Of a DNA stretch of 22,401 nucleotides, positions 8,550 through 15,400 are shown one piece after another. Location of the stretch: contig JAFVWG010000026.1 of the NCBI GenBank assembly GCA_017501805.1, forward strand, positions 1-22,401, given 5' to 3'. This DNA comes from Oscillospiraceae bacterium (GTDB taxonomy: Bacteria > Bacillota > Clostridia > Oscillospirales > Oscillospiraceae). Every line of letters begins with the position of its first letter. Position 1 is the stretch's first letter. The translations under genes and the position numbers were made by a program. The notes beneath the pieces were generated by a model. That model was given only the letters and a program-made list of their open reading frames with translations, was not told where the DNA came from and did no database searches.

Positions 8550-9461
8550 TTACGTTTCCTCCAGCTGTCTGGCAAGCTCCATCAGCTTGCGGAATCTGTG
8601 GTTGGCGGCGGACTTGGAGATCCCGAGCCTTGCGGCGATCTCAGCAAGGGAAGCCTCCGCGTCCTCTTCCCGTGCGCGAACGATGTCCGTAAGGGTCTTC
8701 GGCAGCGTATCCAAAAGTCCGCGTTTGCGCAGCAGCCCGATGGCGGCGCGCTGTGCAAAGGACGCGGAGATCGTCTTGTCTGCGTTTGCGGAGTCGCAGT
8801 TGCAGCGTCGGTTGACTTTGTTCCGCATATCCTTTTCGACCTTCGCCTCCATCACACGCATCGCGCACAGAGGCGCGCCGATGGTCGTAAGAAGATCCTC
8901 AATGTGGTCGCTTCGTTTGAAATAGAGAACACCTGCGCCGTTTCGCTCCGTCTCCATTGCACGGAAGCCGACATCGAGAAGCAGGCTGTACAGCTCCGCA
9001 CTCACCTGTCGGTGCGCGGTTGCCAATTCGAGATGATAGCGCTTTTCCGGGTCGATGACCGAGCCTCCGGAAAGGAACGCGCCGCGCACAAACGCCACCT
9101 CGCAGCATTCCTGCTCCACCACACCGCGATTGAGGTGGAGAGCGACGTTTCCGCCTTCGGGCAGCTCCAGCGCCTCGTAGATGCTTGCCAGCTTCTCACG
9201 GTGATGAATGCGGATGATCGTGACCTGTGTGCCCGCGCGGCTCTCGCGCGTGAGCACGGAGTCGAACCCAACGGAAAACGCCTTTTTGAAAAGCAGCGGC
9301 AGCCGTTCGGCAAACTGCGCGTGTTCTGTGATGATTTTCACGCCCGCAGGTGAAAACGAATTGCACGTCAAAAGCACGCCGTAGCATTCCGCTATGGCGC
9401 AGCAGCGTCTCCGGAGCTCACTCCGGCACAATTCCGTTTTGACTTCGGACGAAAAAGACAT
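8550..9461 (-). CDS. whiA: DNA-binding protein WhiA (DUF199)
   Basis: WhiA is a conserved Gram-positive DNA-binding protein linked to cell division and, in Streptomyces, to sporulation gene control. The 303-residue product begins MSFSSEVKTELCR, the typical family start. Its N-terminal part is the degenerate LAGLIDADG homing-endonuclease-like fold (around AFVRGAFLSGGSV). The C-terminal helix-turn-helix lies around SLAEIAARLGISKSAANHRFRKL. The ATG has GGGAGG 5 nt upstream. Only 1 nt separates it from the yvcK stop, and its own stop abuts the dnaE ATG. No missing parts are visible. Its role here is inferred from the family; the conserved rapZ-yvcK-whiA order supports the call. Confidence 0.97.
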   Translation of the reverse strand: MSFSSEVKTELCRSELRRRCCAIAECYGVLLTCNSFSPAGVKIITEHAQFAERLPLLFKKAFSVGFDSVLTRESRAGTQVTIIRIHHREKLASIYEALELPEGGNVALHLNRGVVEQECCEVAFVRGAFLSGGSVIDPEKRYHLELATAHRQVSAELYSLLLDVGFRAMETERNGAGVLYFKRSDHIEDLLTTIGAPLCAMRVMEAKVEKDMRNKVNRRCNCDSANADKTISASFAQRAAIGLLRKRGLLDTLPKTLTDIVRAREEDAEASLAEIAARLGISKSAANHRFRKLMELARQLEET

Positions 9462-9462
9462 A

Positions 9463-10449
9463 TTATCCTCCCAAGGACAGCGAGTGGTACAGTTCCATCA
9501 GCGCGCCGGCGAGTTTTTCGCTGTCGTGCCGTATGTAGCGGTTGACCTGCGCAATCGGCTCTTCCGCTACGCAGATCCCAAGACTTTCGATTTTTTCCCG
9601 TTCCAGACGGATCGGCTCAACGCCTTCCATACGGTACGGTTCAAGCTCCTCCCGCGTGAAGCCTCTGCAGTTGGCAAGGCACGCGGTGATCGTATCCGGC
9701 GCGTGGCTGAGAAGCGCGGCAATATGGTCGTAGCCGGTGCACTCCTCCGTCTCGCCTTCCTGCGTCATAATATTCATCACAAAGATTTTCGGGGCTTTCG
9801 CCTTCGCGACCGCCTCCCCGATCCCCCGCACGAGGAAATTCGGGATAATGCTCGTGTAGAGGCTGCCCGGGCCGATGATGATGACGTCCGCCTCTTCAAT
9901 GGCACGGAGGCTCATCGGCAGCGCCGGCGGATTTTCCGGAAGCAAACGCACGCGGCGGATCCGGCTGTTGTTGTTTTTCTTGGCATAGAAGATCCGGCTT
10001 TCGCCCAGGATCTTCTCTCCGTTGTCGAATTCCGCCTCAAGGCGCACATCCGAGGTGGTCACAGGAAGAACACGCCCCGTAATGGCGAGAATATCGCTCA
10101 TTTTCCGCACCGCCTCGTCAAAGGACGAAGAGATGCCGTTCATCGCCGCAAGAAAGAGGTTCCCGAAGCATTGACCGGAAAGGCTTCCCTCGGAAAAACG
10201 GTAGTTCAGCAGCTGCTCCATCGTCGGTTCCACATCGGAAAGCGCAAGAATGCAGTTGCGTATATCTCCCGGCGGCAGGATCCCCAGCTCATTCCGAAGC
10301 ATTCCGGAGCTTCCGCCGTCATCGGCGACCGTCACGATCGCGGTAATGTCGCTTGTGTAGCGTTTCAGACCGCGCAGCATTCCGGAAAGCCCGTGTCCGC
10401 CGCCGATCGCCACAACACGCAGCGGTCTGCCTGACTTCTCAGCACACAT
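9463..10449 (-). CDS. yvcK: YvcK/GlmR family gluconeogenesis and cell-wall precursor factor
   Basis: This 328-residue CofD-like protein belongs to the YvcK family. In Bacillus subtilis YvcK (GlmR) binds UDP-N-acetylglucosamine, stimulates GlmS and is needed for growth on gluconeogenic carbon sources. Signature motifs are AIGGGHGLS near residue 14, VADDGGSSG near 42, LPPGDIRNC, and the central GPGSLYTSIIPN. The ATG has GGGAGG 11 nt upstream. It lies 5 nt after rapZ and 1 nt before whiA. Its place between rapZ and whiA, with murB at the operon head, fits a role in directing carbon into wall precursors. Confidence 0.96.
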   Translation of the reverse strand: MCAEKSGRPLRVVAIGGGHGLSGMLRGLKRYTSDITAIVTVADDGGSSGMLRNELGILPPGDIRNCILALSDVEPTMEQLLNYRFSEGSLSGQCFGNLFLAAMNGISSSFDEAVRKMSDILAITGRVLPVTTSDVRLEAEFDNGEKILGESRIFYAKKNNNSRIRRVRLLPENPPALPMSLRAIEEADVIIIGPGSLYTSIIPNFLVRGIGEAVAKAKAPKIFVMNIMTQEGETEECTGYDHIAALLSHAPDTITACLANCRGFTREELEPYRMEGVEPIRLEREKIESLGICVAEEPIAQVNRYIRHDSEKLAGALMELYHSLSLGG

Positions 10450-10454
10450 ACCCG

Positions 10455-11315
10455 TCAGTTCCTCCCAACATCACGATGGTTGCAGCTTGTCTGATAGCCG
10501 AGATGCGAAATATGCTCCGCGATCTTTTTCGCGATCGCGACCGAGCGGTGATGTCCGCCCGTGCAGCCCACGGCAATGACAAGAGCGGTCTTGCCCTCGC
10601 TTGCGTACAGCGGGAGCGAGAATTCCAGAAGCTTCAGCAGCCGATCCAGATAGTCCTGCGTCTGCTGATAGGAGAAGACGTACTCATCCACCTCCGCGTC
10701 GAGCCCCGTTTTGTTTTTGAGTTCCCCGATGTAGTACGGGTTCGGAAGAAAGCGAAGATCAAAGACAAGGTCGGCATCCAGAGGAAGACCGAACTTGAAA
10801 CCGAAGGAGACCACGTTCACGCTCATCGCGACGTCTTTCGCGTCCACCGCGACCGCTTTGATCACATTCCCCTTCAGCTTTGCAAGCGACAGGTAGGACG
10901 TGTCGATGATCGCATTGGCACGGTTGCGCACCGGCTGCAGGAGAATACGCTCCCGCTCCACCGCCTCGGAAAGCGTACCACCGGAGAAGAGCAGCGGATG
11001 CTTTCTCCGACTTTCTTTGTATCGCTTGATGATGACTTCCGTTGTCGCCTCCATAAACAGGATGCGGTAGGACTGCTCCATTTCATCGAGCTGATCCAGC
11101 GCGGAAAACAGTGCATCAAAGGTCAGTCCTCCGCGGATATCCGAAACAAGGCAAACCTTCTCATAGCGCGACTTTGTCGCCAGACAAAAGCGCACAAACT
11201 GCGGGATCATATCCGCAGGCATATTATCCACACAGCAGAAGCCGCAGTCCTCCAGAACGGATGCCGCACGGCTCTTGCCTGCGCCGGAATAGCCGGAAAT
11301 TATCACAAGCTGCAT
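10455..11315 (-). CDS. rapZ: RapZ/YvcJ family nucleotide-binding protein
   Basis: This 286-residue P-loop protein belongs to the RapZ (YvcJ) family. E. coli RapZ is an RNase adapter that controls glmS mRNA through the sRNA GlmZ; the Bacillus homologue YvcJ binds and hydrolyses nucleotides. The Walker A motif GYSGAGKS is at residues 8-15. The conserved DTSYLSLAKLKG lies mid-protein, and the C-terminal signature AVGCTGGHHRSVAIAKKI is intact. The ATG follows AGGAG by 7 nt and lies 12 nt after the murB stop. Whether the RNA-adapter function exists in this organism cannot be told; no GlmZ-like RNA was seen. Confidence 0.97.
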   Translation of the reverse strand: MQLVIISGYSGAGKSRAASVLEDCGFCCVDNMPADMIPQFVRFCLATKSRYEKVCLVSDIRGGLTFDALFSALDQLDEMEQSYRILFMEATTEVIIKRYKESRRKHPLLFSGGTLSEAVERERILLQPVRNRANAIIDTSYLSLAKLKGNVIKAVAVDAKDVAMSVNVVSFGFKFGLPLDADLVFDLRFLPNPYYIGELKNKTGLDAEVDEYVFSYQQTQDYLDRLLKLLEFSLPLYASEGKTALVIAVGCTGGHHRSVAIAKKIAEHISHLGYQTSCNHRDVGRN

Positions 11316-11327
11316 CGTATTTCTCCT

Positions 11328-12224
11328 CTACCAGATCCGGACCTCCGGCTCAAGCCGGATGCCGTTATTTTTCTCAACAGTGTCCTGTATCTGTTTCATA
11401 AGCGCTTTTACATCTGCGGCCGTCGCACCGCCTAAGTTTACCACAAAGCCCGCGTGCTTTTCCGAGACCGCCGCACCGCCGACCCGCGTTCCCTTGAGTC
11501 CCGCTTCATCTATCATCGCCGCGGCGTAGCCCGTCTTCGGACGCTTGAAGGTACTTCCCGCAGAGGGAAGCTCCAGCGGCTGCGATGCCTTTCGCCGCTC
11601 CATCAGCTCCCGCATCGTTTCTCCGATCGCTTTGGGATCTCCCGGCTGCAGAGAAAATGTCGCTTTGACGATGATATCTCCGCAGTCTTCAAAAATACTC
11701 GTGCGGTACCCAAAGGTCTCTCCGCCGCAGGGCACAGTTCGAAGCTCTCCCATTTTGTCCATAACCGTGACTTCCGTGACGACCTGTTTGAGCTCACCGC
11801 CGTAAGCGCCTGCGTTCATATACACGCCGCCGCCGACCGTACCGGGAATGCCGTGGGCGAATTCAAGTCCGCTCAGCCCGTGGTCCCGCGCAAACAGCGC
11901 CGTGCGGGAGAGCTGTTCCCCTGCCCACGCTTCTATCTGCGTATCTCCGACAGCACGAATGCCGCAGAGCGCTCCCTTCAGGCAGAGCACAACACGCTGC
12001 AGCCCTTCATCCGGAGCAAGCACATTCGTTCCCGCACCGAGGATCAGCGGCTCGATCTCCATCTCGGAGAGCAGCTTTCTGCATACGGAAAGTTCTGTTT
12101 CATTCTTCGGAAAGACCATAACGGCCGCCCCGCCGCCGATGCGAAACGAGGTATGCTCCCGCAGCGGTTCTTCGGTTTTAATCGAAAGCCCGGGCAGTGC
12201 GGAAGCCGCACGCTCGGCAAACAT
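11328..12224 (-). CDS. murB: UDP-N-acetylenolpyruvoylglucosamine reductase MurB
   Basis: MurB reduces UDP-GlcNAc-enolpyruvate to UDP-MurNAc using NADPH and FAD, the second committed step of peptidoglycan synthesis. FAD-binding motifs HTSFRIGGGA and GIPGTVGGGVYMNAGAYGGE are present. The catalytic serine lies in PSAGSTFKRP, and the C-terminus EPEVRIW carries the conserved glutamate. From ATG 12224 the product has 298 residues, normal for a Gram-positive type II MurB. The start is uncertain. The promoter at 12262-12290 rules out the upstream in-frame ATG at 12302. ATG 12224 is 21 nt from the only ribosome binding site (AAAAGGGG). In-frame TTG codons at 12230 and 12233 are 15 and 12 nt from it. 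That site is best placed for an out-of-frame ATG at 12240. Confidence 0.92.
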   Translation of the reverse strand: MFAERAASALPGLSIKTEEPLREHTSFRIGGGAAVMVFPKNETELSVCRKLLSEMEIEPLILGAGTNVLAPDEGLQRVVLCLKGALCGIRAVGDTQIEAWAGEQLSRTALFARDHGLSGLEFAHGIPGTVGGGVYMNAGAYGGELKQVVTEVTVMDKMGELRTVPCGGETFGYRTSIFEDCGDIIVKATFSLQPGDPKAIGETMRELMERRKASQPLELPSAGSTFKRPKTGYAAAMIDEAGLKGTRVGGAAVSEKHAGFVVNLGGATAADVKALMKQIQDTVEKNNGIRLEPEVRIW

Positions 12225-12240
12225 TTTCAACAAAATGCAT
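12178..12240 (-). CDS. Possible 20-codon upstream ORF overlapping the murB start
   Basis: An ATG lies 5 nt after AAAAGGGG in the murB leader and opens a 20-codon frame (MHFVENVCRACGF..., ending TAA). It is out of frame with murB and runs past every likely murB start. It has the best start context in the leader. It may be a regulatory upstream ORF, or simply a chance ATG next to a ribosome binding site that serves a TTG start of murB. There is no protein-level evidence. Confidence 0.3.
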   Translation of the reverse strand: MHFVENVCRACGFRTARAFD

Positions 12241-12261
12241 ACACGCCCCTTTTTAATTGTC

Positions 12262-12290
12262 AGTATAACACATTCCCCATAAAAAGAAAA
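12262..12290 (-). promoter_or_regulatory. Predicted promoter of the murB-rapZ-yvcK-whiA-dnaE operon
   Basis: On the minus strand, TATACT (12262-12267) is preceded by TGT, forming an extended -10. The -35 position, 17 bp upstream (12285-12290), reads TTTTCT, a weak match, as is common for extended -10 promoters. The transcript would start near 12255, about 15 nt before the upstream-ORF ATG. It lies directly downstream of the hprK terminator, so murB forms a separate transcription unit. Confidence 0.6.
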
Positions 12291-12310
12291 GCATTTCCGC
12301 ACGCGCGGAG

Positions 12311-12346
12311 CAAAAAAAGCACCCGGCGTTTTTCCTCGCCGGGTGA
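12311..12346 (-). terminator. Rho-independent terminator of hprK
   Basis: A perfect 9-bp GC-rich stem (CACCCGGCG with CGCCGGGTG, 12320-12328 and 12337-12345) has an 8-nt loop and is followed on the minus strand by seven T (12312-12318). It lies 10 nt after the hprK stop and upstream of the murB promoter. Confidence 0.92.
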
Positions 12347-12355
12347 CCTTTTCGA

Positions 12356-13291
12356 TCAGACCGTTTTTCCGAACGTATCCTGAAGCTGGGCGGCAAATTC
12401 CATCGCCGCATTCGTTCCCATTTTCTTCTGTCGGTTATTCATCGCGGCGACCTCAAAAATGACCGCCAGATTTCGCCCCGGCTGAACCGGGACCGTGATG
12501 TGCGGCAGCTCGACGTCCAGCAGATTGATATGCGCCTCATCCAGCCCCATACGGTCGTACGCCACGCCCGTTTTCCACGGCTCAATATGCACCACAAGGT
12601 CGATCTGCGCATTGTCCTTGACGGCGCCGATGCCGAAGAGCTTTGCGACGTTGATCACGCCGATGCCGCGGATCTCGATGTAGTGGCGGATGACATCCGG
12701 GGCGCTGCCGATCAGCGTCGTGGGAGAAACGCGTTTGATCTCCACCGCGTCGTCCGCGATAAGGCGGTGTCCGCGCTTGACCAGCTCAATGGCCGCCTCG
12801 CTCTTTCCGATGCCGCTGTCGCCGGTAATGAGAATACCCTCGCCGTAGATCTCGACAAGGACGCCGTGCTGCGTCATACGGGGAGCAAGGTCGGTCTGCA
12901 GAGATGTGATCATACTCGAGATCAGGTAGGACGTGACCTCGCAGCTTTGCAGAACGGTCACATCGTGCTTTTCCGCCATCTGCAGACATTCGGGCATGGG
13001 ATCGTAACCCCTCGCAAACACGACCGCGGGGATCTTGTAGGAAAAGAAGCGGTCAAAGATGCGCGTGCGGTTTTCGCTGTCCAGCTTCTGCAGATAGGTA
13101 TATTCCACCGTTCCGAGCACATACACACGCATCGGCTCAAAGTGATCAAAAAAACCTGCCAACTGCAATCCCGGACGGCTGATATCCGAAACCGTGATCT
13201 GCACGTTTTCGTAGTCTGTTGATCGGTAAAGCGGGACCATATTGAATTTTCGGACCAATTCGGTCAGAGAAGCCGTGTAAATTCCTGCCAA
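12356..13291 (-). CDS. hprK: HPr(Ser) kinase/phosphorylase HprK
   Basis: HprK phosphorylates and dephosphorylates Ser46 of HPr, the phosphocarrier that signals carbon status to CcpA in Firmicutes. With a TTG start at 13291 the product has 311 residues, close to the usual 310. The N-terminal domain carries VSDISRPGLQLAGFF. The C-terminal kinase has H142 in QHGVLVEIYGEG, Walker A GDSGIGKS (157-164) and the HprK signature EIRGIGVINV (206-215). Start choice: GAGGTGA lies 5 nt before the TTG, and the resulting N-terminus matches family length. GTG codons at 13300 and 13309 are alternatives but lie at or before the predicted transcript start. The open frame extends to 13747, but that part crosses the promoter and the rpmB gene. 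It is monocistronic here, unlike some relatives where it joins other genes. Confidence 0.93.
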   Translation of the reverse strand: MAGIYTASLTELVRKFNMVPLYRSTDYENVQITVSDISRPGLQLAGFFDHFEPMRVYVLGTVEYTYLQKLDSENRTRIFDRFFSYKIPAVVFARGYDPMPECLQMAEKHDVTVLQSCEVTSYLISSMITSLQTDLAPRMTQHGVLVEIYGEGILITGDSGIGKSEAAIELVKRGHRLIADDAVEIKRVSPTTLIGSAPDVIRHYIEIRGIGVINVAKLFGIGAVKDNAQIDLVVHIEPWKTGVAYDRMGLDEAHINLLDVELPHITVPVQPGRNLAVIFEVAAMNNRQKKMGTNAAMEFAAQLQDTFGKTV

Positions 13292-13310
13292 CGCCCTCAC
13301 CTCATTCACG

Positions 13311-13339
13311 ATTATAGCCCTTTTTCCCCCTCTGTGCAA
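13311..13339 (-). promoter_or_regulatory. Predicted hprK promoter
   Basis: On the minus strand a perfect TATAAT (13311-13316) is preceded by TTGCACA-like sequence at the -35 position (about 13333-13339, spacing 16-17 bp). The transcript would start near 13304, leaving only about 12 nt before the TTG start, so the ribosome binding site lies at the very 5' end of the mRNA. Confidence 0.6.
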
Positions 13340-13378
13340 GATATTCGGAAAGAAATCAAAAAAATACGGAAAAAACAC

Positions 13379-13407
13379 TTGCATTTTGCGGAAGATTTTG
13401 CTAAGAT
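13379..13407 (+). promoter_or_regulatory. Predicted rpmB promoter
   Basis: TTGCAT (13379-13384), a 17-bp spacer and TAAGAT (13402-13407) form a sigma-A promoter; TGC before the -10 makes it an extended -10. An A-rich run upstream (13351-13375) could act as an UP element. The expected transcript start is near 13414. A small hairpin, GTGTC-TTTG-GACAC (13416-13429), follows at once in the roughly 46-nt leader. This promoter is divergent from the hprK promoter, whose elements lie about 40 bp to the left. Confidence 0.7.
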
Positions 13408-13459
13408 AACTTGCGGTGTCTTTGGACACACGATTCATAGCGGCAAGGAGGTGCAGTAA

Positions 13460-13648
13460 ATGGCAAAGTGTGATATCTGCGGCAAGGGCGTCACGTTCGG
13501 TATCAAGGTCTCCCACTCCCACAGAAGATCGAACCGCAGTTGGAAGCCCAACGTCAAGCGCGTTAAGGCGATCGTTGACGGAGCTCCGTGCCATGTGTAC
13601 GTCTGTACCAGATGCCTCCGTTCCAACAAGGTGGAGCGCGCTATCTGA
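13460..13648 (+). CDS. rpmB: 50S ribosomal protein L28
   Basis: L28 is a small protein of the large ribosomal subunit. The 62-residue product starts MAKCDICGKG and contains HSHRRSNRSWKPN, both typical. Two CxxC pairs (C4/C7 and C49/C52) make it the zinc-binding (C+) form. The ATG follows AAGGAGGTG with 8 nt of spacing after the GGAGG core. It is a single-gene unit, divergent from hprK and closed by its own terminator. A stretch of similar length antisense to it is open only because of hprK frame extension. Confidence 0.98.
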   Translation: MAKCDICGKGVTFGIKVSHSHRRSNRSWKPNVKRVKAIVDGAPCHVYVCTRCLRSNKVERAI

Positions 13649-13671
13649 TAACCGATTTACAAACTGAACAC

Positions 13672-13705
13672 AAAAAAAGACAAGCTTGAAAGCTTGTCTT
13701 TTTTG
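13672..13705. terminator. Bidirectional terminator between rpmB and gpsA
   Basis: The stem GACAAGCT with AGCTTGTC (from 13679 to 13698, TGAA loop) is flanked by seven A on the left and six T on the right. It can therefore end rpmB transcription rightwards and der-plsY-gpsA transcription leftwards. It lies 23 nt after the rpmB stop and 11 nt after the gpsA stop. Confidence 0.9.
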
Positions 13706-13716
13706 TTTTATCCGTT

Positions 13717-14742
13717 TTATTCTTCCGGCTGTGCTTTGCCTTCCCATGCGCCGAAGTTCTCCTCACTGCATCTGTCGCGGCACATCAGCGCGTGTACGGC
13801 GCTCTTCGGGTCCGCATCCAGATAGAGGATCTCGTACGCTTTTTCCGTGATCGGCATTTCCACGCCCATCTTTTTGGAAAGCTCATACGCGGACTGCGCC
13901 GCATAGTAACCCTCCACGACAGCGCCGACTTCCTGCATCGCTTCCTTCGCAGTCTTGCCCTGACCGATCAGAATGCCTGCGCAGCGGTTGCGGGAATGCA
14001 TCGACGTGCAGGTGACGATGAGATCGCCGAGACCCGCGAGGCCCGCAAAGGTATCCCGCCTGCCGCCGAGCGCGACGCCGAGCCGCGCGATCTCCGTAAG
14101 TCCGCGCGTCATCAGAAGCGCCTTCGTGTTGTCTCCGAGCCCCATGCCGTCGCTGATGCCTGCGCAGAGGGCAATGACATTCTTCAGCGCCGCGCCGATC
14201 TCCACTCCTGCGGCGTCGCAGGAAGTATAGACGCGGAAACGCTCGCTCATAAAGGCGTTCTGCACCGCGGCGGCAATCTCCGCATCTCTGCAGGCCGCAA
14301 CACAGCCGGTCGGGATCCCCCTGCCGACTTCCTCGGCGTGAGAGGGGCCCGAGAGCGCGCAGACCGTTCTGCCGGTCGCCTGCTCGATGATCTGCGTCAT
14401 CCGCAGCGACGAGCCGGACTCGATCCCCTTCGTCGCAGAGACGATGATCGCGTCCTTCTGCAGATAGGGCGCCATAAGCGCCGCCGTATCACGCACGGCA
14501 AAAGACGGCGTGACCATCAGCACGAGGGTCGCGTCGCTCACCGCGGAAATATCGCTTGTAAACGAGATATCGTCACGCAATTTGACCCCCGGGAGGAACG
14601 GATTTTCGCGCGTCTGCGCAAGCTGTTCCGATTCCTTCGGAAAGAAAGACCAAAGCGTTACCTTATGCCCGTTGTCCGAAAGCAAGTTGGAAAGCGCCGT
14701 GCCCCAGCTTCCGCTTCCGAGTACCACAACATTATGCTTCAT
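13717..14742 (-). CDS. gpsA: Glycerol-3-phosphate dehydrogenase [NAD(P)+] GpsA
   Basis: GpsA reduces dihydroxyacetone phosphate to sn-glycerol 3-phosphate for phospholipid synthesis, in the cytoplasm. The 341-residue protein begins with the Rossmann nucleotide-binding loop GSGSWGTA (9-16). It carries SATKGIE, the motif SGPSHAEEV, and the catalytic-domain stretch ALKNVIALCAGISDGMGLGDN with the conserved lysine, followed by AGLGDLIVTCTS. The start has AAGGAG 7 nt upstream, inside the plsY 3' end, and the two genes overlap by 11 nt. Its product is the substrate of PlsY, encoded just upstream in the same operon. Confidence 0.98.
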   Translation of the reverse strand: MKHNVVVLGSGSWGTALSNLLSDNGHKVTLWSFFPKESEQLAQTRENPFLPGVKLRDDISFTSDISAVSDATLVLMVTPSFAVRDTAALMAPYLQKDAIIVSATKGIESGSSLRMTQIIEQATGRTVCALSGPSHAEEVGRGIPTGCVAACRDAEIAAAVQNAFMSERFRVYTSCDAAGVEIGAALKNVIALCAGISDGMGLGDNTKALLMTRGLTEIARLGVALGGRRDTFAGLAGLGDLIVTCTSMHSRNRCAGILIGQGKTAKEAMQEVGAVVEGYYAAQSAYELSKKMGVEMPITEKAYEILYLDADPKSAVHALMCRDRCSEENFGAWEGKAQPEE

Positions 14743-15382
14743 AGCTTTTCTCCTTCCTGCGAAGCGTGAACTTGTTCTCCGTACCGCGGACCAGACGGAC
14801 GATGTTCGCCCGATGGCTCCAGATAACGGATGCCGCCACGACGGTTGAGAGGATCATCAGCCACAAAAAGTTTGGCTCTGCCGAGAAAAACAGCGCCGTG
14901 CTGACGGGATAGCTGATCGTTGCAAGGATCGAGCCGAGCGAGACATAGCGCGTCAAAAGCACGGCTGCAAAAAACAGCCCGAAACCGATCACAGCGATCC
15001 GCCAGTCCAAAATCGCCAGCAGCGTACCGCCGCAAAGGATGCCCTTGCCGCCGCGGAAGCCCGAAGTGCAGGGATAGCTGTGCCCCGTCGTTGTCCAAAG
15101 ACCCGCCCAGTATGCACCGAGTCGGGCATCTCCGACAAAGCGTCCGAACAGCCACTGGCTGAAGAGTACCGCGACCAAAGTTTTCATCACATCGAGAAGG
15201 ATCACAAAGGCAGCGGCCTTCGTTCCGTAGACGCGGATGAAATTCGTCAGTCCGGCGTTTCCGCTTCCCTTTTTCCGAACGTCCTCCCGATAGACGAGAC
15301 GGGAGATCGTCAGCGCCCCGTTCACACAGCAAAGTCCGTAGGAGAGGAGCGCGGTTACAAGAAAGCACAAAACAGTTGTCAT
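14732..15382 (-). CDS. plsY: Acyl-phosphate:glycerol-3-phosphate acyltransferase PlsY
   Basis: PlsY is an integral membrane enzyme that moves an acyl group from acyl phosphate to glycerol 3-phosphate, giving lysophosphatidic acid. From ATG 15382 it has 216 residues. About five or more hydrophobic helices are visible. The conserved cytoplasmic motifs are KKGSGNAGLTNFIRVYG, a motif-2 region HSYPCTSGFRGGKGI, and a C-terminal SHRANIVRLVRGTE (compare the usual H-R-N-I-R-L motif). ATG 15382 is preferred over an in-frame TTG at 15400 because GGAGG lies just before it. It sits 18 nt after der and overlaps gpsA by 11 nt. Confidence 0.97.
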   Translation of the reverse strand: MTTVLCFLVTALLSYGLCCVNGALTISRLVYREDVRKKGSGNAGLTNFIRVYGTKAAAFVILLDVMKTLVAVLFSQWLFGRFVGDARLGAYWAGLWTTTGHSYPCTSGFRGGKGILCGGTLLAILDWRIAVIGFGLFFAAVLLTRYVSLGSILATISYPVSTALFFSAEPNFLWLMILSTVVAASVIWSHRANIVRLVRGTENKFTLRRKEKSYEA

Positions 15383-15400
15383 AGGTTTCCTCCGAGGCAA

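Noticed and set aside
5298..9353. A 1351-codon open frame on the plus strand, antisense to dnaE and whiA
   Set aside because: It is the mirror frame of GC-rich coding DNA; its translation has no domains, is rich in His/Arg/Asp, and has no ribosome binding site, while the minus strand encodes clear DnaE and WhiA.
12225..12302. Upstream ATG for murB at 12302
   Set aside because: It lies upstream of the predicted -10 element, and the extra residues are not part of the MurB fold.
13292..13747. N-terminal extension of hprK by 152 codons across rpmB
   Set aside because: It would cross the hprK promoter, the rpmB promoter and gene and the shared terminator; HprK homologues end near the TTG start used here.
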